From NCBI GenBank assembly GCA_022711465.1, contig JAKLEZ010000040.1, forward strand, positions 1 through 40,127: a stretch of 40,127 bases of DNA, in the 5' to 3' direction. The notes beneath the pieces were generated by a model. The model was not told where the DNA came from, searched no databases, and saw nothing but the letters and a program-made list of their open reading frames with translations. The first letter of the stretch is position 1, and each line of letters starts with the position of its first letter. Positions 16,426-25,486 of this stretch are shown one piece after another. This stretch comes from Planctomycetota bacterium (GTDB lineage: Bacteria; Planctomycetota; Phycisphaerae; UBA1845; PWPN01). The translations under genes and the position numbers were made by a program.

Positions 16426-16989
16426 ATGAACGCTGCAAGACCCTGGATCAAGGCCGCGTGTATCGCCCTGGTACCCTTCCTGCTTCCTACCCTCGTCGGT
16501 TGCCCAGAGCTCGTCGGAATTGTTGCAGTTCCGATAGAGCATCGCTGCTGGGTGCAGTTTGATCGTACCAACACCTCGATGACATGCAGCACATCCTCAT
16601 CAGGTAGCGGAGCCGTGGACCCTCGAGAGGATACGACGATCGATGTGATCGTATACAGCATTGGGGCGCTGACGGTCGGCGACCTGGCTATCCGGGTGGA
16701 ACTGGTCGCTGGCGACACGGTCGTACAGGAATACAACATCGCGCTCGAGCAGACCGCCTTCGAACCCCTGCCGGCAGGCGTGAGGCCTATCGAGGGGTTC
16801 GACGGAACCCAGCTTGACACGCGGTACGCAGCGAGGCTGGTGGTCAACTGCGCATCATGCAGTCCAACCGATCTGCTGCCCCAGACGTATGCATGGCGCA
16901 CGACGGCCACGCGAGCATCGGATGCCAGCGTTAGCGGCGTCGTCGTGTTCAACTACAGCTTGTACCTGGGACCGATCGTAGCCCCGTAG
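16426..16989 (+). CDS. Secreted lipoprotein of unknown function
   Basis: This 187-residue protein starts with a lipoprotein signal: basic and hydrophobic residues 1-25, then lipobox LVGC with Cys26. AGGAG stands 6 bases before the ATG at 16426, which fixes the start. The body is predicted beta-rich (IDVIVYSIGALTVGDLAIRV) and has several Cys residues (CWVQF, MTCSTSS, CASCSP). I do not recognise a family. The product should be anchored in a membrane facing the periplasm. It stands alone between two gaps. Confidence 0.7.
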   Translation: MNAARPWIKAACIALVPFLLPTLVGCPELVGIVAVPIEHRCWVQFDRTNTSMTCSTSSSGSGAVDPREDTTIDVIVYSIGALTVGDLAIRVELVAGDTVVQEYNIALEQTAFEPLPAGVRPIEGFDGTQLDTRYAARLVVNCASCSPTDLLPQTYAWRTTATRASDASVSGVVVFNYSLYLGPIVAP

Positions 16990-17141
16990 AGGTCAATAGG
17001 ACCACGAGCGTCCGACGAGTCTCCCTATCGGTTGCCAGCCGCACGGAAAGGTCAGCATGGTGAGAGTTGAGCGTCGCATGCCCTGCGAGCCGCTCCCCGT
17101 TTATCTGCACGAAATCCAATCTGTACGGAGTCGATTCGAGA

Positions 17142-18626
17142 ATGACACAGCCGAACTGCCGATTCTGCTCACCGGAGACCGCAGCTGCTTTCCCCGCGCA
17201 CGTCACAACCAGGGGGGCTGCTGATCTGGTCGGCCCGATCACCACCGGCCGCTTGAGCCAGGCGTTCCTCCTGCCGACCGCGGTCTTCCTGCTGTGGCTG
17301 CTTATGGCATCGCAGTCGCCCGGGGCCGCCGAGACAGTGGGCCGAACGGAGTACGCTGTCACTGTATCACGATCGACTTACGACCAGGATGACTGGAAGC
17401 CGGTTGTCGAGGCGCTGGTCAGGAAGTACGGCGCGAAGGTGATCGTCTACGACAAAGCCGTGGCTGAGGTACTGGAAGAGTTGCGAAGGCAATTCCCGAA
17501 GCATAGTTGTTTCGTGGCCCGTCCAACCGAGGCGAACCGCCAGTTCGTGGCGGAAGTGCATCAGTTGACGCGGCGGCTTGACGACGATTCCTACACCGAC
17601 ACCCGCTGGGGTATCCTGACCGGATACGATGCCGCGAATGCGTTGCGGATCGCCCGATACGATGCCCCTTTGGTCGTCCGCAAAACCGCCGCAGGCACCG
17701 AGATCGCCCTGGAGTGCTGCGAACAAGGGCTTTGGTACGATGAACTCGTGAAAGGCAAGATGGTGCGCAGGCAACCCGGCGGAGAGGTCGAGCAGCTTCG
17801 CGGACCGGATGACACGACCTCGGCCCTGGTCGATACACTCAACAAGTATCAGGCGGATCTCTTTGTCACCTCCGGCCATGCGACCGAGAGAGACTGGCAA
17901 ATCGGCTTCAGGTACCGCAACGGCCGGTTCCAGTGCGCCAAGGGCAGACTCTACGGCCTCGACACCCAGGGTGCGAGGCACCCGATTGACTCGCCCAATG
18001 CCAAGGTGTACATGCCGGTCGGCAACTGCCTGATGGGCCACATCGATGGCCTTGAAGCGATGGCTCTGGCCTGGTTGAACTCGGCCGGAGTCACACAAAT
18101 GCTGGGCTACACCGTATCGACGTGGTACGGCTACGGAGGCTGGGGGTGCTTGGACTACTTCGTGGAACAGCCCGGCCGATACACGTTCTCCGAGGCATTC
18201 TTCGCCAATCAACATGCCCTGGTGCATCGGCTGGGCGAGCCGGGCACGAGTGCCGAAGACAGACGCGGACTGGAGTTCGATCGCGATGTGGTGGCGTTCT
18301 ATGGCGATCCGGCATGGCAAGCCCGTATGGCCCCGGGGAAGCTGGCCTATGAGCAGGTTCTCACTGTCGAGAACCAGGTCTACACCTTCGAGATCAGGCC
18401 CAATCTCGGGGAGAAGAGCTTCGCCGCCGTCAACACAAACGGCTCCCAGCGGGGCGGTCGCCCGTTCGTACACTTTCTCGATCGCCGAATCAAGAACGTG
18501 CAGATCATTGACGGCAAGGACCTGAAGCCGGTGATCACCGATGACTTCATCCTCGTCCCTCGACCTCCACGATGCGACCCGAACCGACCGTACCGAGTCG
18601 TCTTCCATGCCGACCGAATGGAGTAG
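17142..18626 (+). CDS. Secreted protein with clan-CD-like (C25/caspase-type) His/Cys pair
   Basis: This protein has up to 494 residues. A hydrophobic segment (AFLLPTAVFLLWLLMA) followed by ASQSPGAAE looks like a signal peptide. If the ATG at 17142 is used, a long 35-residue n-region precedes it; a TTG near 17256 would give a normal signal, but neither has a good ribosome site. An alternating alpha/beta middle (YGAKVIVYDKAVAEVLEELR) is followed by DLFVTSGHATERDW with His246 and KVYMPVGNCLMGHIDG with Cys296. The order, the 50-residue spacing and the strand-like lead-ins fit the His/Cys dyad of gingipain-like clan CD peptidases. The tail looks beta-rich. Peptidase activity is inferred from the pattern only. 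Confidence 0.6.
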   Translation: MTQPNCRFCSPETAAAFPAHVTTRGAADLVGPITTGRLSQAFLLPTAVFLLWLLMASQSPGAAETVGRTEYAVTVSRSTYDQDDWKPVVEALVRKYGAKVIVYDKAVAEVLEELRRQFPKHSCFVARPTEANRQFVAEVHQLTRRLDDDSYTDTRWGILTGYDAANALRIARYDAPLVVRKTAAGTEIALECCEQGLWYDELVKGKMVRRQPGGEVEQLRGPDDTTSALVDTLNKYQADLFVTSGHATERDWQIGFRYRNGRFQCAKGRLYGLDTQGARHPIDSPNAKVYMPVGNCLMGHIDGLEAMALAWLNSAGVTQMLGYTVSTWYGYGGWGCLDYFVEQPGRYTFSEAFFANQHALVHRLGEPGTSAEDRRGLEFDRDVVAFYGDPAWQARMAPGKLAYEQVLTVENQVYTFEIRPNLGEKSFAAVNTNGSQRGGRPFVHFLDRRIKNVQIIDGKDLKPVITDDFILVPRPPRCDPNRPYRVVFHADRME

Positions 18627-18632
18627 CCGCTA

Positions 18633-18666
18633 ACCGAGGCAAGCCCGTGACCGAGGCCAGCCCGTG
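18633..18666. repeat. Two-copy 17-base tandem repeat
   Basis: ACCGAGGCAAGCCCGTG (18633-18649) is followed directly by ACCGAGGCCAGCCCGTG (18650-18666), with one mismatch. It starts 7 bases after the stop of the preceding gene, in the 229-base space between convergent genes. A small GCCTC-ATGA-GAGGC hairpin lies at 18808-18821, 35 bases beyond the stop of the minus-strand cytochrome gene, but has no T-run. Confidence 0.6.
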
Positions 18667-18855
18667 CCGCGCGCCACAGCCTCCCGGGCCACCACGGCGG
18701 ACAGCAGCCAAAGAAGATGCCGGCTCTGCATTGAAGTCCTCCGCTCGGCACGCACCTTCAGGCGGTGCGGACAGAGAATCACCGCAAGACCAACGGAAAA
18801 CGCAACTGCCTCATGAGAGGCTCACCGAATCGTGGTGGCCGCGTGCGGCAAGACG

Positions 18856-21069
18856 CTACTGCGCCGTAGCCGAGGCCTGGTTGCTGACCGCACTCTCAGT
18901 GTCAACACCCGCGTCGAACACCCCGTTCCCATTGCAATCGTTCCATGCGGTCACCACGTAGGTGTAGGTCTGGCGGCTGGTTAATCCGGTATCCTTGTAG
19001 GTCAGCGAAGTCTTGGAAACCCCGGCGCGGAACTGCAGCTTGCCAGACTGCACGTAGTAGACCCGGTAACCACCCGCAGGCGCCGGGTTGCTCGCCGCCC
19101 ACGTCAGGGTGATGCTCTTCTTTCCGGCCTTGGCGAGCAGGTTCTGGGGGACGCCCGGCGTGCCGCACGGCGGCGGCGGAGCGCTGCCCCACGTCGTTGA
19201 CGCCATCACGTATGGCTCGGCCATCCCGGTGTTCAGCCAAGCGTTGAGCAGGTTGACGCCCTCGTTGGCCAGGAAAGCATTCTGGCCGGTGTTGGCCAGG
19301 TACAGGAACTGCACATACTCCCAGCTCGTCGGCTGGTAGAGGAGCTGGATATCCGCGTAGGCGGCGCCGGCCGGCGGATCGAGCGCGATCTCGTCCCAGT
19401 AGTTGTAGACTCCATCGGTTGCAGGGCTGCCGTACTGCGTTGCCGGCACCGGCAAGGCATTGCGCACCCGGGCCTCGTTGTAGGCAAAGCCGTACGGCGG
19501 GATGCGGTTGTCCTTGGCCACTGTGTTATTGAGCACAAAGTGGAAGGTCTCGTGATAGCTGCCGGGCGCTTGCCCGGCGAGATCGCCGAGCGTGTAGTCG
19601 ACGGTACCGGCGACCCGATCGAAGCTCAGGGGCAGGTCAGGGGAGTAGCCCAGATCCAGGAGCTGGTTGGCCCACTCCTGGGTCATGCCGTAGTGGGCCT
19701 CGTAGATGTAAGGGTAGTCCAGGTCGACGACCGACTTGACAGGTGTGCCGTTGACGGATGCGACGACATCATACTTCCCGTCTTCGCGCACCAGGTTGCC
19801 GTCGCCGTCGTACCACTTGATGTTCAGCCACATGCGCCGGCCCTCGGGATAGCCCGAAATCAGCTTGTGGGCAGTCAGGTTGGTGACTTTCAGCGTGTTG
19901 CCTGTCACCGACAATGATGCCGCCAGGCTGAGCTGTTGCTGTGCCCGCGTCTTGCCGGCCCGGATGGCCGAGATCTGGAGGGCGGTCAGCCCGCCGCCCA
20001 GCCGCAGTGTGTTCTGCGCGTTCTGGGACAGGATCACATCCGGCATCCAGTAGTTGCCGCCGGTCATGTCGTGCAGCGGCAGGTCTTGTCGGAGGGGAAT
20101 CCCGGACTTGTTGGCCCCATAGCCGATCACCGCCCGCATGTGGCAGGTCTGGCAGCTGAAGTAGCGGGCAGCGCCGTCCTTGTAGTTGCCCCCCGAGCTC
20201 ATAGAGGCCGCCTCGATCGCCCCGGCTTTCAGGTCGGCCGGTAGACTGGAGTAACTCGATACGAGCGTCTTCGAGAGCGCGCCCGAGCTGTACTCGCTGT
20301 AGGTGCGCTCCACGACCCCATACTGGTATGGGAAGTTGTTGAAGGCGGCCTTGCCGTCCACTGCCCCGCCGAGCACGCCATTCGCGACCACCGGATCCGC
20401 CGTTGACTGCGCCCCGTTTTTGTGGGCCAAGTCGCCCACCGCCGGGTTGGACACGTCGTGGCACGTACCGCAGTAGTCCACATCGCGGTGGAATCTCGAC
20501 TGCATGAACTGGTGGCGTGCCGCCGCGTCGCTGTAAGGACCGAGCTTGGCGTTGCCGCCGGAGAGCGACTCCATGCCGCTACCGTAGTAACCGCCGCCTG
20601 CTCCGTCGTTGGCGATGAACGGCGCGATCATGACTCCCGGATACTCGAGGCCGTTCGTATCGGTCATCTTGTGGCAGTTGTCGCACTCCACGCCGTCGGC
20701 GTCACCTGCCGCCAATCCCGAGCCGTCGGTCGGGACAGACCGGCCAGCGTAGTAGCCGCCTGTGCTGTGACAGCGGATGCACAAGTCACCCGAGCCGTCA
20801 AAATCCTGCTCCGCGATCGCCAGCGTCGCCCAGAAAATCGGGTCGCGGCCGGCGTTGGCCATCATGCTGCCCCGCCAATTGAAGGCCGGCTCGACCGCCT
20901 GGTTGTAGCCCCCGTGGCAATTGTCGCATTTGTCGGGAGACTCCAGGTTGCTCACCTGATTCGGCTGGGTACCGGGTTGCTGGATGTCGTTCGGCACCAC
21001 CAGAGCCGCATAGACTAGCGGTATTCCAGCTAGTACCAAGGGCGCCGCCCATCGAAGACTCCGTCGCAT
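18856..21069 (-). CDS. Secreted five-heme c-type cytochrome with fibronectin III tail
   Basis: This is a 737-residue protein. Residues 1-23 form a signal peptide (WAAPLVLAGIPLVYAALV). Five CxxCH heme sites are present: CDNCH 48-52, CIRCH 97-101, CDNCH 129-133, CGTCH 200-204 and CQTCH 306-310. A long heme-free middle (about 320-630) has a beta-rich look and includes TNLTAHKLISGYPEGRRMWL. The last 100 residues are a fibronectin type III domain (SITLTWAASNPAPAGGYRVYY; SRQTYTYVVTAWNDCNGNG) with a calcium-loop-like DCNGNGVFD. The ATG at 21069 has GGAGG 5 bases upstream; the longer frame is rejected. It probably carries electrons outside the cytoplasm, and its redox partner is not encoded nearby. 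Confidence 0.85.
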   Translation of the reverse strand: MRRSLRWAAPLVLAGIPLVYAALVVPNDIQQPGTQPNQVSNLESPDKCDNCHGGYNQAVEPAFNWRGSMMANAGRDPIFWATLAIAEQDFDGSGDLCIRCHSTGGYYAGRSVPTDGSGLAAGDADGVECDNCHKMTDTNGLEYPGVMIAPFIANDGAGGGYYGSGMESLSGGNAKLGPYSDAAARHQFMQSRFHRDVDYCGTCHDVSNPAVGDLAHKNGAQSTADPVVANGVLGGAVDGKAAFNNFPYQYGVVERTYSEYSSGALSKTLVSSYSSLPADLKAGAIEAASMSSGGNYKDGAARYFSCQTCHMRAVIGYGANKSGIPLRQDLPLHDMTGGNYWMPDVILSQNAQNTLRLGGGLTALQISAIRAGKTRAQQQLSLAASLSVTGNTLKVTNLTAHKLISGYPEGRRMWLNIKWYDGDGNLVREDGKYDVVASVNGTPVKSVVDLDYPYIYEAHYGMTQEWANQLLDLGYSPDLPLSFDRVAGTVDYTLGDLAGQAPGSYHETFHFVLNNTVAKDNRIPPYGFAYNEARVRNALPVPATQYGSPATDGVYNYWDEIALDPPAGAAYADIQLLYQPTSWEYVQFLYLANTGQNAFLANEGVNLLNAWLNTGMAEPYVMASTTWGSAPPPPCGTPGVPQNLLAKAGKKSITLTWAASNPAPAGGYRVYYVQSGKLQFRAGVSKTSLTYKDTGLTSRQTYTYVVTAWNDCNGNGVFDAGVDTESAVSNQASATAQ

Positions 21070-21345
21070 GGCTGCCTCCTTTGTCCGTTCTGCAGTTGTT
21101 CGGCAAAGCCTCGTCCGTCGAGCACTTTGCGATAGAGATTCAACGGATATGTGATACACCGTAGTCTAACAGAGGCTTCCGCAGAAACAAGGCAAAACCT
21201 CGGAGAAGAGCGGCATTTGCAGAGTCACATCCCGCATCGTTTCGGTGCGATTTCGATGGGCCCGGGGCGATTACCCCATGGGTCGCCGCGCAACCCAGCG
21301 GCCGCCTGTCGAGAACAGGCACGCACACTCCGCTGCCGCTGTTGA

Positions 21346-23898
21346 TCACCGTGCCGGCTTTGTCTTACCGTCCAACCGGAGCACCGCGAGGTATATGGAC
21401 GTCCGGCCCTCGTGCGATGAGTAGTAGCTGAGCCACAGGCGATCATCATCGTTTGCTGCCATTCCGGCGTAGCTGGTGTCTCCTCCTGACGGTAAGGAGA
21501 AGATCTCGGCCAGGAGGCCCTTCTGTGGATCCACCGACGCGAGGCTCGTGCGTACGGGATTGTCGTACAGGCGCACGGCCGCCAGGAGTCGCCCATCGGG
21601 CAACTGCCGCATCTCGGGACCACCGAGACGGCAATTCAGCGGCTGCCAGACCCACTCGAGATAGGGGGGCGACGAAGTGCCGATCATACCCACCTCCGGG
21701 TCACGCCTCAGGAGAACACGTGCCGTGCCGTCGGGGGAAAAGACGATCGTCGAAGTCTCGTTGGGATAGCCCTGAGGACCCATGTTTGGCACGAGAACGG
21801 TGAACCGGTTCCCGTCCGTGCTGGTGTACAATCGCAGGACACGATCGCTCGTGACCGAGTAGCCGATGCCGTATGCCGTTCCCTTGTGCCAGGTCACCCG
21901 CCACAGCCAGATGTTGGGTTCGCCGATCTCGGCCGCCTTGCCGAAGTCCTTACCGTCTGCGGAGAACCAGACGTGGTTCCGGTGGGTTACACCGGCAACA
22001 GCCTGCGCCTGTACTCCCGCGGCATAGACCATGAGTCTGCGGTCGGGCGTCAGAGTGATTTTGGGGTCCCGGAGATCAACGCCGGGCGACGTGATCAGGG
22101 CCGCGGACTGCCAGGTGCATCCATCGTCTCGTGAACACAGGATTCGAATGGACCCTGTCGGGCTTACGCCGTGTCCCGTGGCCTCGCGGAACACGCAGAA
22201 CAGCTTGTCCCCGTGGCGCACCAAGTCAGTGAAGGCGTTGTGGGGTGCAAAGTCCCAGATGCGACTCACGCTCTCCGTCCTCAGCCCGCAGCGGGCCAGG
22301 GACTCATCGGCGGAAGGCAACCACTGGACACCGCTGCCCGTTAGCCGAAATCGCTTGGCGCGGATACTGGATTGATCACCTTCCTCGTAGTAGACGATGA
22401 GCACGCTCCCATCGCGAAGCGTGACCATGGACGGGTAGGCCCCGATGAAAGCATCCACCGGGATCGCCTCGCTCCAGGTGCGGCACTCATCTCGGCTGAT
22501 CCGCAGGCAGGTCTCGGGGAGCCGCTGGGCGAGACAAATCGTTCCGTCAGCCGCCCGGTGGAGGTAAGGGCAATGACCGGGGAAACCCATCGGCCGCGCG
22601 GTGCTCCAGGATCGGCCGTTGTCGGCTGATGCCGACCAGGCGCAGCTCCCGCTTTCGGCCCGGAGGGCGGCGTAGAGCGTGCCATCACGCAACCGGATGA
22701 CGTCGGTTTCCGCTGCCAGAGGCATACCCGCACTGGCGATGTCGACCGGACGGTTCCAGCTCCGCCCCCCGTCAGAAGAACACGTGACCGCCCCCCACTG
22801 TCCGTCGGGACGCTCGGCGTAAAGGCCGAGGACCAGACGGCCATCGCTCAATTCCCTGACCGGAGAGCTGCAGTAGTAATCCTTGGCGATCAGGGTGGGT
22901 TCCGACCAGGTCTGGCCCAGATCTCTGGACACGATCATCGTGCTGCCGGGACAGCGATACCCGCCGCCAGGCTTGGCTTCGAGCGAGAAGAACGTGCAGA
23001 CGAGCCGCCCGTCGCCCAGTTGGGTAATCGAAGGATCCCGATCGTCGTTCGGACCATCGTAGAGCGTCTGAGCCTTGCTCCAGGTTCGTCCTTCGTCGCT
23101 GGAGGTGCAGAAAGCGATCCGGCCACCCTTGGGGAGCTGGGCGTTGGGAAGGGCAATGTGTCCATACCCCGCGTAGAACACGCACAGCAGTCGCCCGTCG
23201 CAGAGGCGACACACGTCAGGAAATGCCTCGTAAGCTCCGGCACCGGCATCACGGCAGACATACTTGAATCGCTGCTGGGGAGGAGCCAGCTTGTTCTCCG
23301 GCTTCACCGGCTGGCCGGTGATCACGATGTCCTTGAGATGAACGATCCCTTGACTGCCGTAGAAGCCGACGCGGCCGTGCTTGAGTTGCGGGTCGCGAGC
23401 TTCATACAGCAGGTGACCGTTGAGCTGAACCTTGAGGCTGTCGCCGACGCACTCGATGGCCGCCTCGTGCCATTGGCCCGCCGGCCTATCCAGATTGCCG
23501 GTTCGCTTGAGCTCATTCCAGGACACCTGCGGGTCGGAACGAACCAGGATCGCCTGCTGACGGTCATAGTGGACGTAGTAGTACGTTTCAGCGTCCTGAG
23601 CCCGGACGATGAAGCCGCAGGCCAGCACTCCCTGTGCCGACGGTTCCACCATGAACCGAGCCTGCAGCTTCACGTCGCCCCAGGCATGAGGCTCCAGGAA
23701 TGCAAGGGCGATGTCCTCTCGGCCGTCGAGAACCATCTCGCCGTTCTGGATCCGCCCCGCGCCTCTGAGGAACATCCACGATGCGGCGGCATCCGAACGA
23801 CTCAGGTCGATTCTCATCTCCTCGGCAGCGCAGTAGGAACCTGATGCCGCTGCCGCCGCCAGCCAGATCGTGACACTTCGCCCCAGACTCATCTGCAT
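21346..23898 (-). CDS. Secreted LamG-like plus double sialidase/BNR-propeller protein
   Basis: This is an 850-residue protein. Residues 1-26 are a signal peptide. About 27-195 form a concanavalin/LamG-like domain of the DUF1080 kind (QGVLACGFIVRAQDAETYYY). About 215-530 form a sialidase-like propeller with repeated Asp boxes (SSDEGRTW, SRDLGQTW, SSDGGRSW, SADNGRSW). About 545-850 form a second propeller-like unit (SRDDGCTW; GEPNIWLWRVTWHKGTAYGI). The second unit is homologous to the N-terminal part of the protein encoded at 31679-34693. AGGAG lies 7 bases before the ATG at 23898. It may hydrolyse or bind sialic-acid-like or other glycans; I cannot point to the arginine triad, so activity is uncertain. 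The prepilin-leader gene lies 126 bases upstream on the same strand. Confidence 0.82.
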   Translation of the reverse strand: MQMSLGRSVTIWLAAAAASGSYCAAEEMRIDLSRSDAAASWMFLRGAGRIQNGEMVLDGREDIALAFLEPHAWGDVKLQARFMVEPSAQGVLACGFIVRAQDAETYYYVHYDRQQAILVRSDPQVSWNELKRTGNLDRPAGQWHEAAIECVGDSLKVQLNGHLLYEARDPQLKHGRVGFYGSQGIVHLKDIVITGQPVKPENKLAPPQQRFKYVCRDAGAGAYEAFPDVCRLCDGRLLCVFYAGYGHIALPNAQLPKGGRIAFCTSSDEGRTWSKAQTLYDGPNDDRDPSITQLGDGRLVCTFFSLEAKPGGGYRCPGSTMIVSRDLGQTWSEPTLIAKDYYCSSPVRELSDGRLVLGLYAERPDGQWGAVTCSSDGGRSWNRPVDIASAGMPLAAETDVIRLRDGTLYAALRAESGSCAWSASADNGRSWSTARPMGFPGHCPYLHRAADGTICLAQRLPETCLRISRDECRTWSEAIPVDAFIGAYPSMVTLRDGSVLIVYYEEGDQSSIRAKRFRLTGSGVQWLPSADESLARCGLRTESVSRIWDFAPHNAFTDLVRHGDKLFCVFREATGHGVSPTGSIRILCSRDDGCTWQSAALITSPGVDLRDPKITLTPDRRLMVYAAGVQAQAVAGVTHRNHVWFSADGKDFGKAAEIGEPNIWLWRVTWHKGTAYGIGYSVTSDRVLRLYTSTDGNRFTVLVPNMGPQGYPNETSTIVFSPDGTARVLLRRDPEVGMIGTSSPPYLEWVWQPLNCRLGGPEMRQLPDGRLLAAVRLYDNPVRTSLASVDPQKGLLAEIFSLPSGGDTSYAGMAANDDDRLWLSYYSSHEGRTSIYLAVLRLDGKTKPAR

Positions 23899-23935
23899 CT
23901 TGAGACTCCTGGAAATCAGGTCAGTGGAAAAACCC

Positions 23936-23950
23936 CATTCCCGGGGAATG
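23936..23950. promoter_or_regulatory. 15-base palindrome upstream of the sialidase gene
   Basis: CATTCCC-G-GGGAATG is a perfect inverted repeat with 7-base arms and a single central base, 38 bases upstream of the sialidase start. Its size and position suit a dimeric regulator's site. No regulator gene is close by, so the call rests on symmetry and position. Confidence 0.35.
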
Positions 23951-24024
23951 AGGCGACGCTGCCAGCCGCACGAACCCCGTCTCATGACCGAGAGACGTGT
24001 TTCGCTGTTGACGCCCCTTCGAAT

Positions 24025-24936
24025 TCAATATGAATAGCATCCCGTCGCGCTGCTGCCGATCCCGTCCCGGCCAATGTAGTTCCTCAATCTCCTTCGGGTC
24101 TGCACGCTGCCGTCGCCAAAGCCGACATTGCTGTCAACGAAGCGGTTCACCCCATCTCCAGTCCCGATGAGCTCATCCCAGTTCTCCGAGTGATACGTTC
24201 GGTGGGGCCGAAGGGGAGTCCCATACCCCTCCTTGGGCCAAGCTTCGTTGACGTCCGCGATGATCGCGTCCTGAGAGTAACCTACCTGACGAGGTTCATG
24301 ATCACGATATCGGTTGCCGGATTGGTCCCAGGACCAGAAACCAGCGTAGGTCGCCGGCTCGCCCGGTTTCGGCTTCGGGTTGGCCGTCAATCCCGCGAAG
24401 ACCGCGTAGCCTGACATGTAACTGGGCGAACCGCCGTAGCCGGCTCCGCTCGGGGAGGTGAAAGCGACGAAGAACACCTTGGACCACTTCCGCTCGTCCT
24501 CGGGATCACCAAGGTTCGCCTGGCTCCTGCTTGGCTGCATATAGTACGCCGTGGAAATCAGCGGACACCACAACGCGTCCTCCTGTTTGTTCGCAAACCG
24601 CTCATAGAGCAACCTCCGGTAGTCCGGGAATGGCCGCATGTCTCGCTGGAACTGCACCTGGTTCGGGTAGTTCGCCAGATGAGGGGCATAGTGCCCATTG
24701 GATTCGTGCGTGTACGCGATCATGCCCCGGCAGAGCTGGGCGATGTTGCTCGAACACACAACGACCCTGCCCTGCCGCCGCGCCTTGCGCAATACCGGGA
24801 AGAGAATGGCGATCAGCAAGGCGATGATCGCCACAACCACGAGAACTTCAATCAGGGTGAAACCGAGGAGACCTTGAGACACCCCCAGGACACTGCTATT
24901 CCCCTGACGAGATGGCACGTGAAGCGGCGATGCCAT
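24025..24936 (-). CDS. Prepilin-leader (type II/IV pseudopilin-like) protein, DUF1559-like
   Basis: This is a 303-residue protein with a class III leader: Gly25-Phe26 cleavage site, FTLIEVLVVVAIIALLIAIL helix, and Glu30 at the +5 position. The rest is a globular region. Near the end it has VDSNVGFGDGSVQ, matching the GDGS signature found at the C-termini of the large planctomycete family of prepilin-like proteins (DUF1559/H-x9-DG type). GAGGAGG 7 bases before the ATG at 24936 sets the start. The leader would be cut by a prepilin peptidase not present here. Planctomycete genomes carry many copies scattered next to unrelated secreted genes, as here next to a sialidase. Its exact role is unknown. 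Confidence 0.88.
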   Translation of the reverse strand: MASPLHVPSRQGNSSVLGVSQGLLGFTLIEVLVVVAIIALLIAILFPVLRKARRQGRVVVCSSNIAQLCRGMIAYTHESNGHYAPHLANYPNQVQFQRDMRPFPDYRRLLYERFANKQEDALWCPLISTAYYMQPSRSQANLGDPEDERKWSKVFFVAFTSPSGAGYGGSPSYMSGYAVFAGLTANPKPKPGEPATYAGFWSWDQSGNRYRDHEPRQVGYSQDAIIADVNEAWPKEGYGTPLRPHRTYHSENWDELIGTGDGVNRFVDSNVGFGDGSVQTRRRLRNYIGRDGIGSSATGCYSY

Positions 24937-25486
24937 GAAAGCACCTCCTCACTAGCCGTCGACCGAGGCGATGGACTGCGGTGTGGATCTGCTTCGACTG
25001 TCACTGGACTCTAGTCTCCACCGCAGCGATCGTCAAGGGCACGCCAACGCCGAGCCGCCGGGCGGGCAGGAGCCCGGTACCGGTCGCTTTCTGGGCACAC
25101 AGGAGGGGGCGGCTTCCATTCCGCTCCGAGGGGGCGAGTCACCCACCCGTTTTTGGGGCTCTGCCGGACCTCCCGGCCGCGCGACCGGCCGAAACGACAA
25201 AGACCATCGTAATCAAGCTTGACAAACGCCGCAATTAGGATATGTTCGGGTAGAAGTGCAGAACCTGCGACGGCTGGTCGCGGTCATGCGCAGCGGTGGG
25301 GCTTGGGGGTCGAATCGTCGGGCTTTCGGCGAGCACATCTGGAGCAAGCCCTGCAGCGCACCTCCGCTCCGTAGTCCATCGCAGGCCCCAATCTGGAAAG
25401 CCGCAAGCTCGTTGTCGGCGCAGCGCCCCGGGACACCAGGTCGTTGCGTCGGGCGTGGCCGCGTAGTCAAGGAAAGGAGCATCCCC
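24937..25486. other. Divergent gap with one promoter
   Basis: These 550 bases separate the minus-strand prepilin-leader gene from the plus-strand PEP-CTERM gene. No coding region is supported. The first half holds an imperfect palindrome around the ACTCTAGT near 25010. The second half contains the promoter at 25219-25246 and a leader of about 235 bases. Confidence 0.5.
25219..25246 (+). promoter_or_regulatory. Sigma70-type promoter of the PEP-CTERM gene
   Basis: A perfect TTGACA (25219-25224) is followed after 16 bases by TATGTT (25241-25246), in a locally AT-rich stretch. Transcription would begin near 25253, leaving a leader of about 235 bases before the ATG at 25487. The -10 box matches the consensus at four of six positions. 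Confidence 0.5.
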
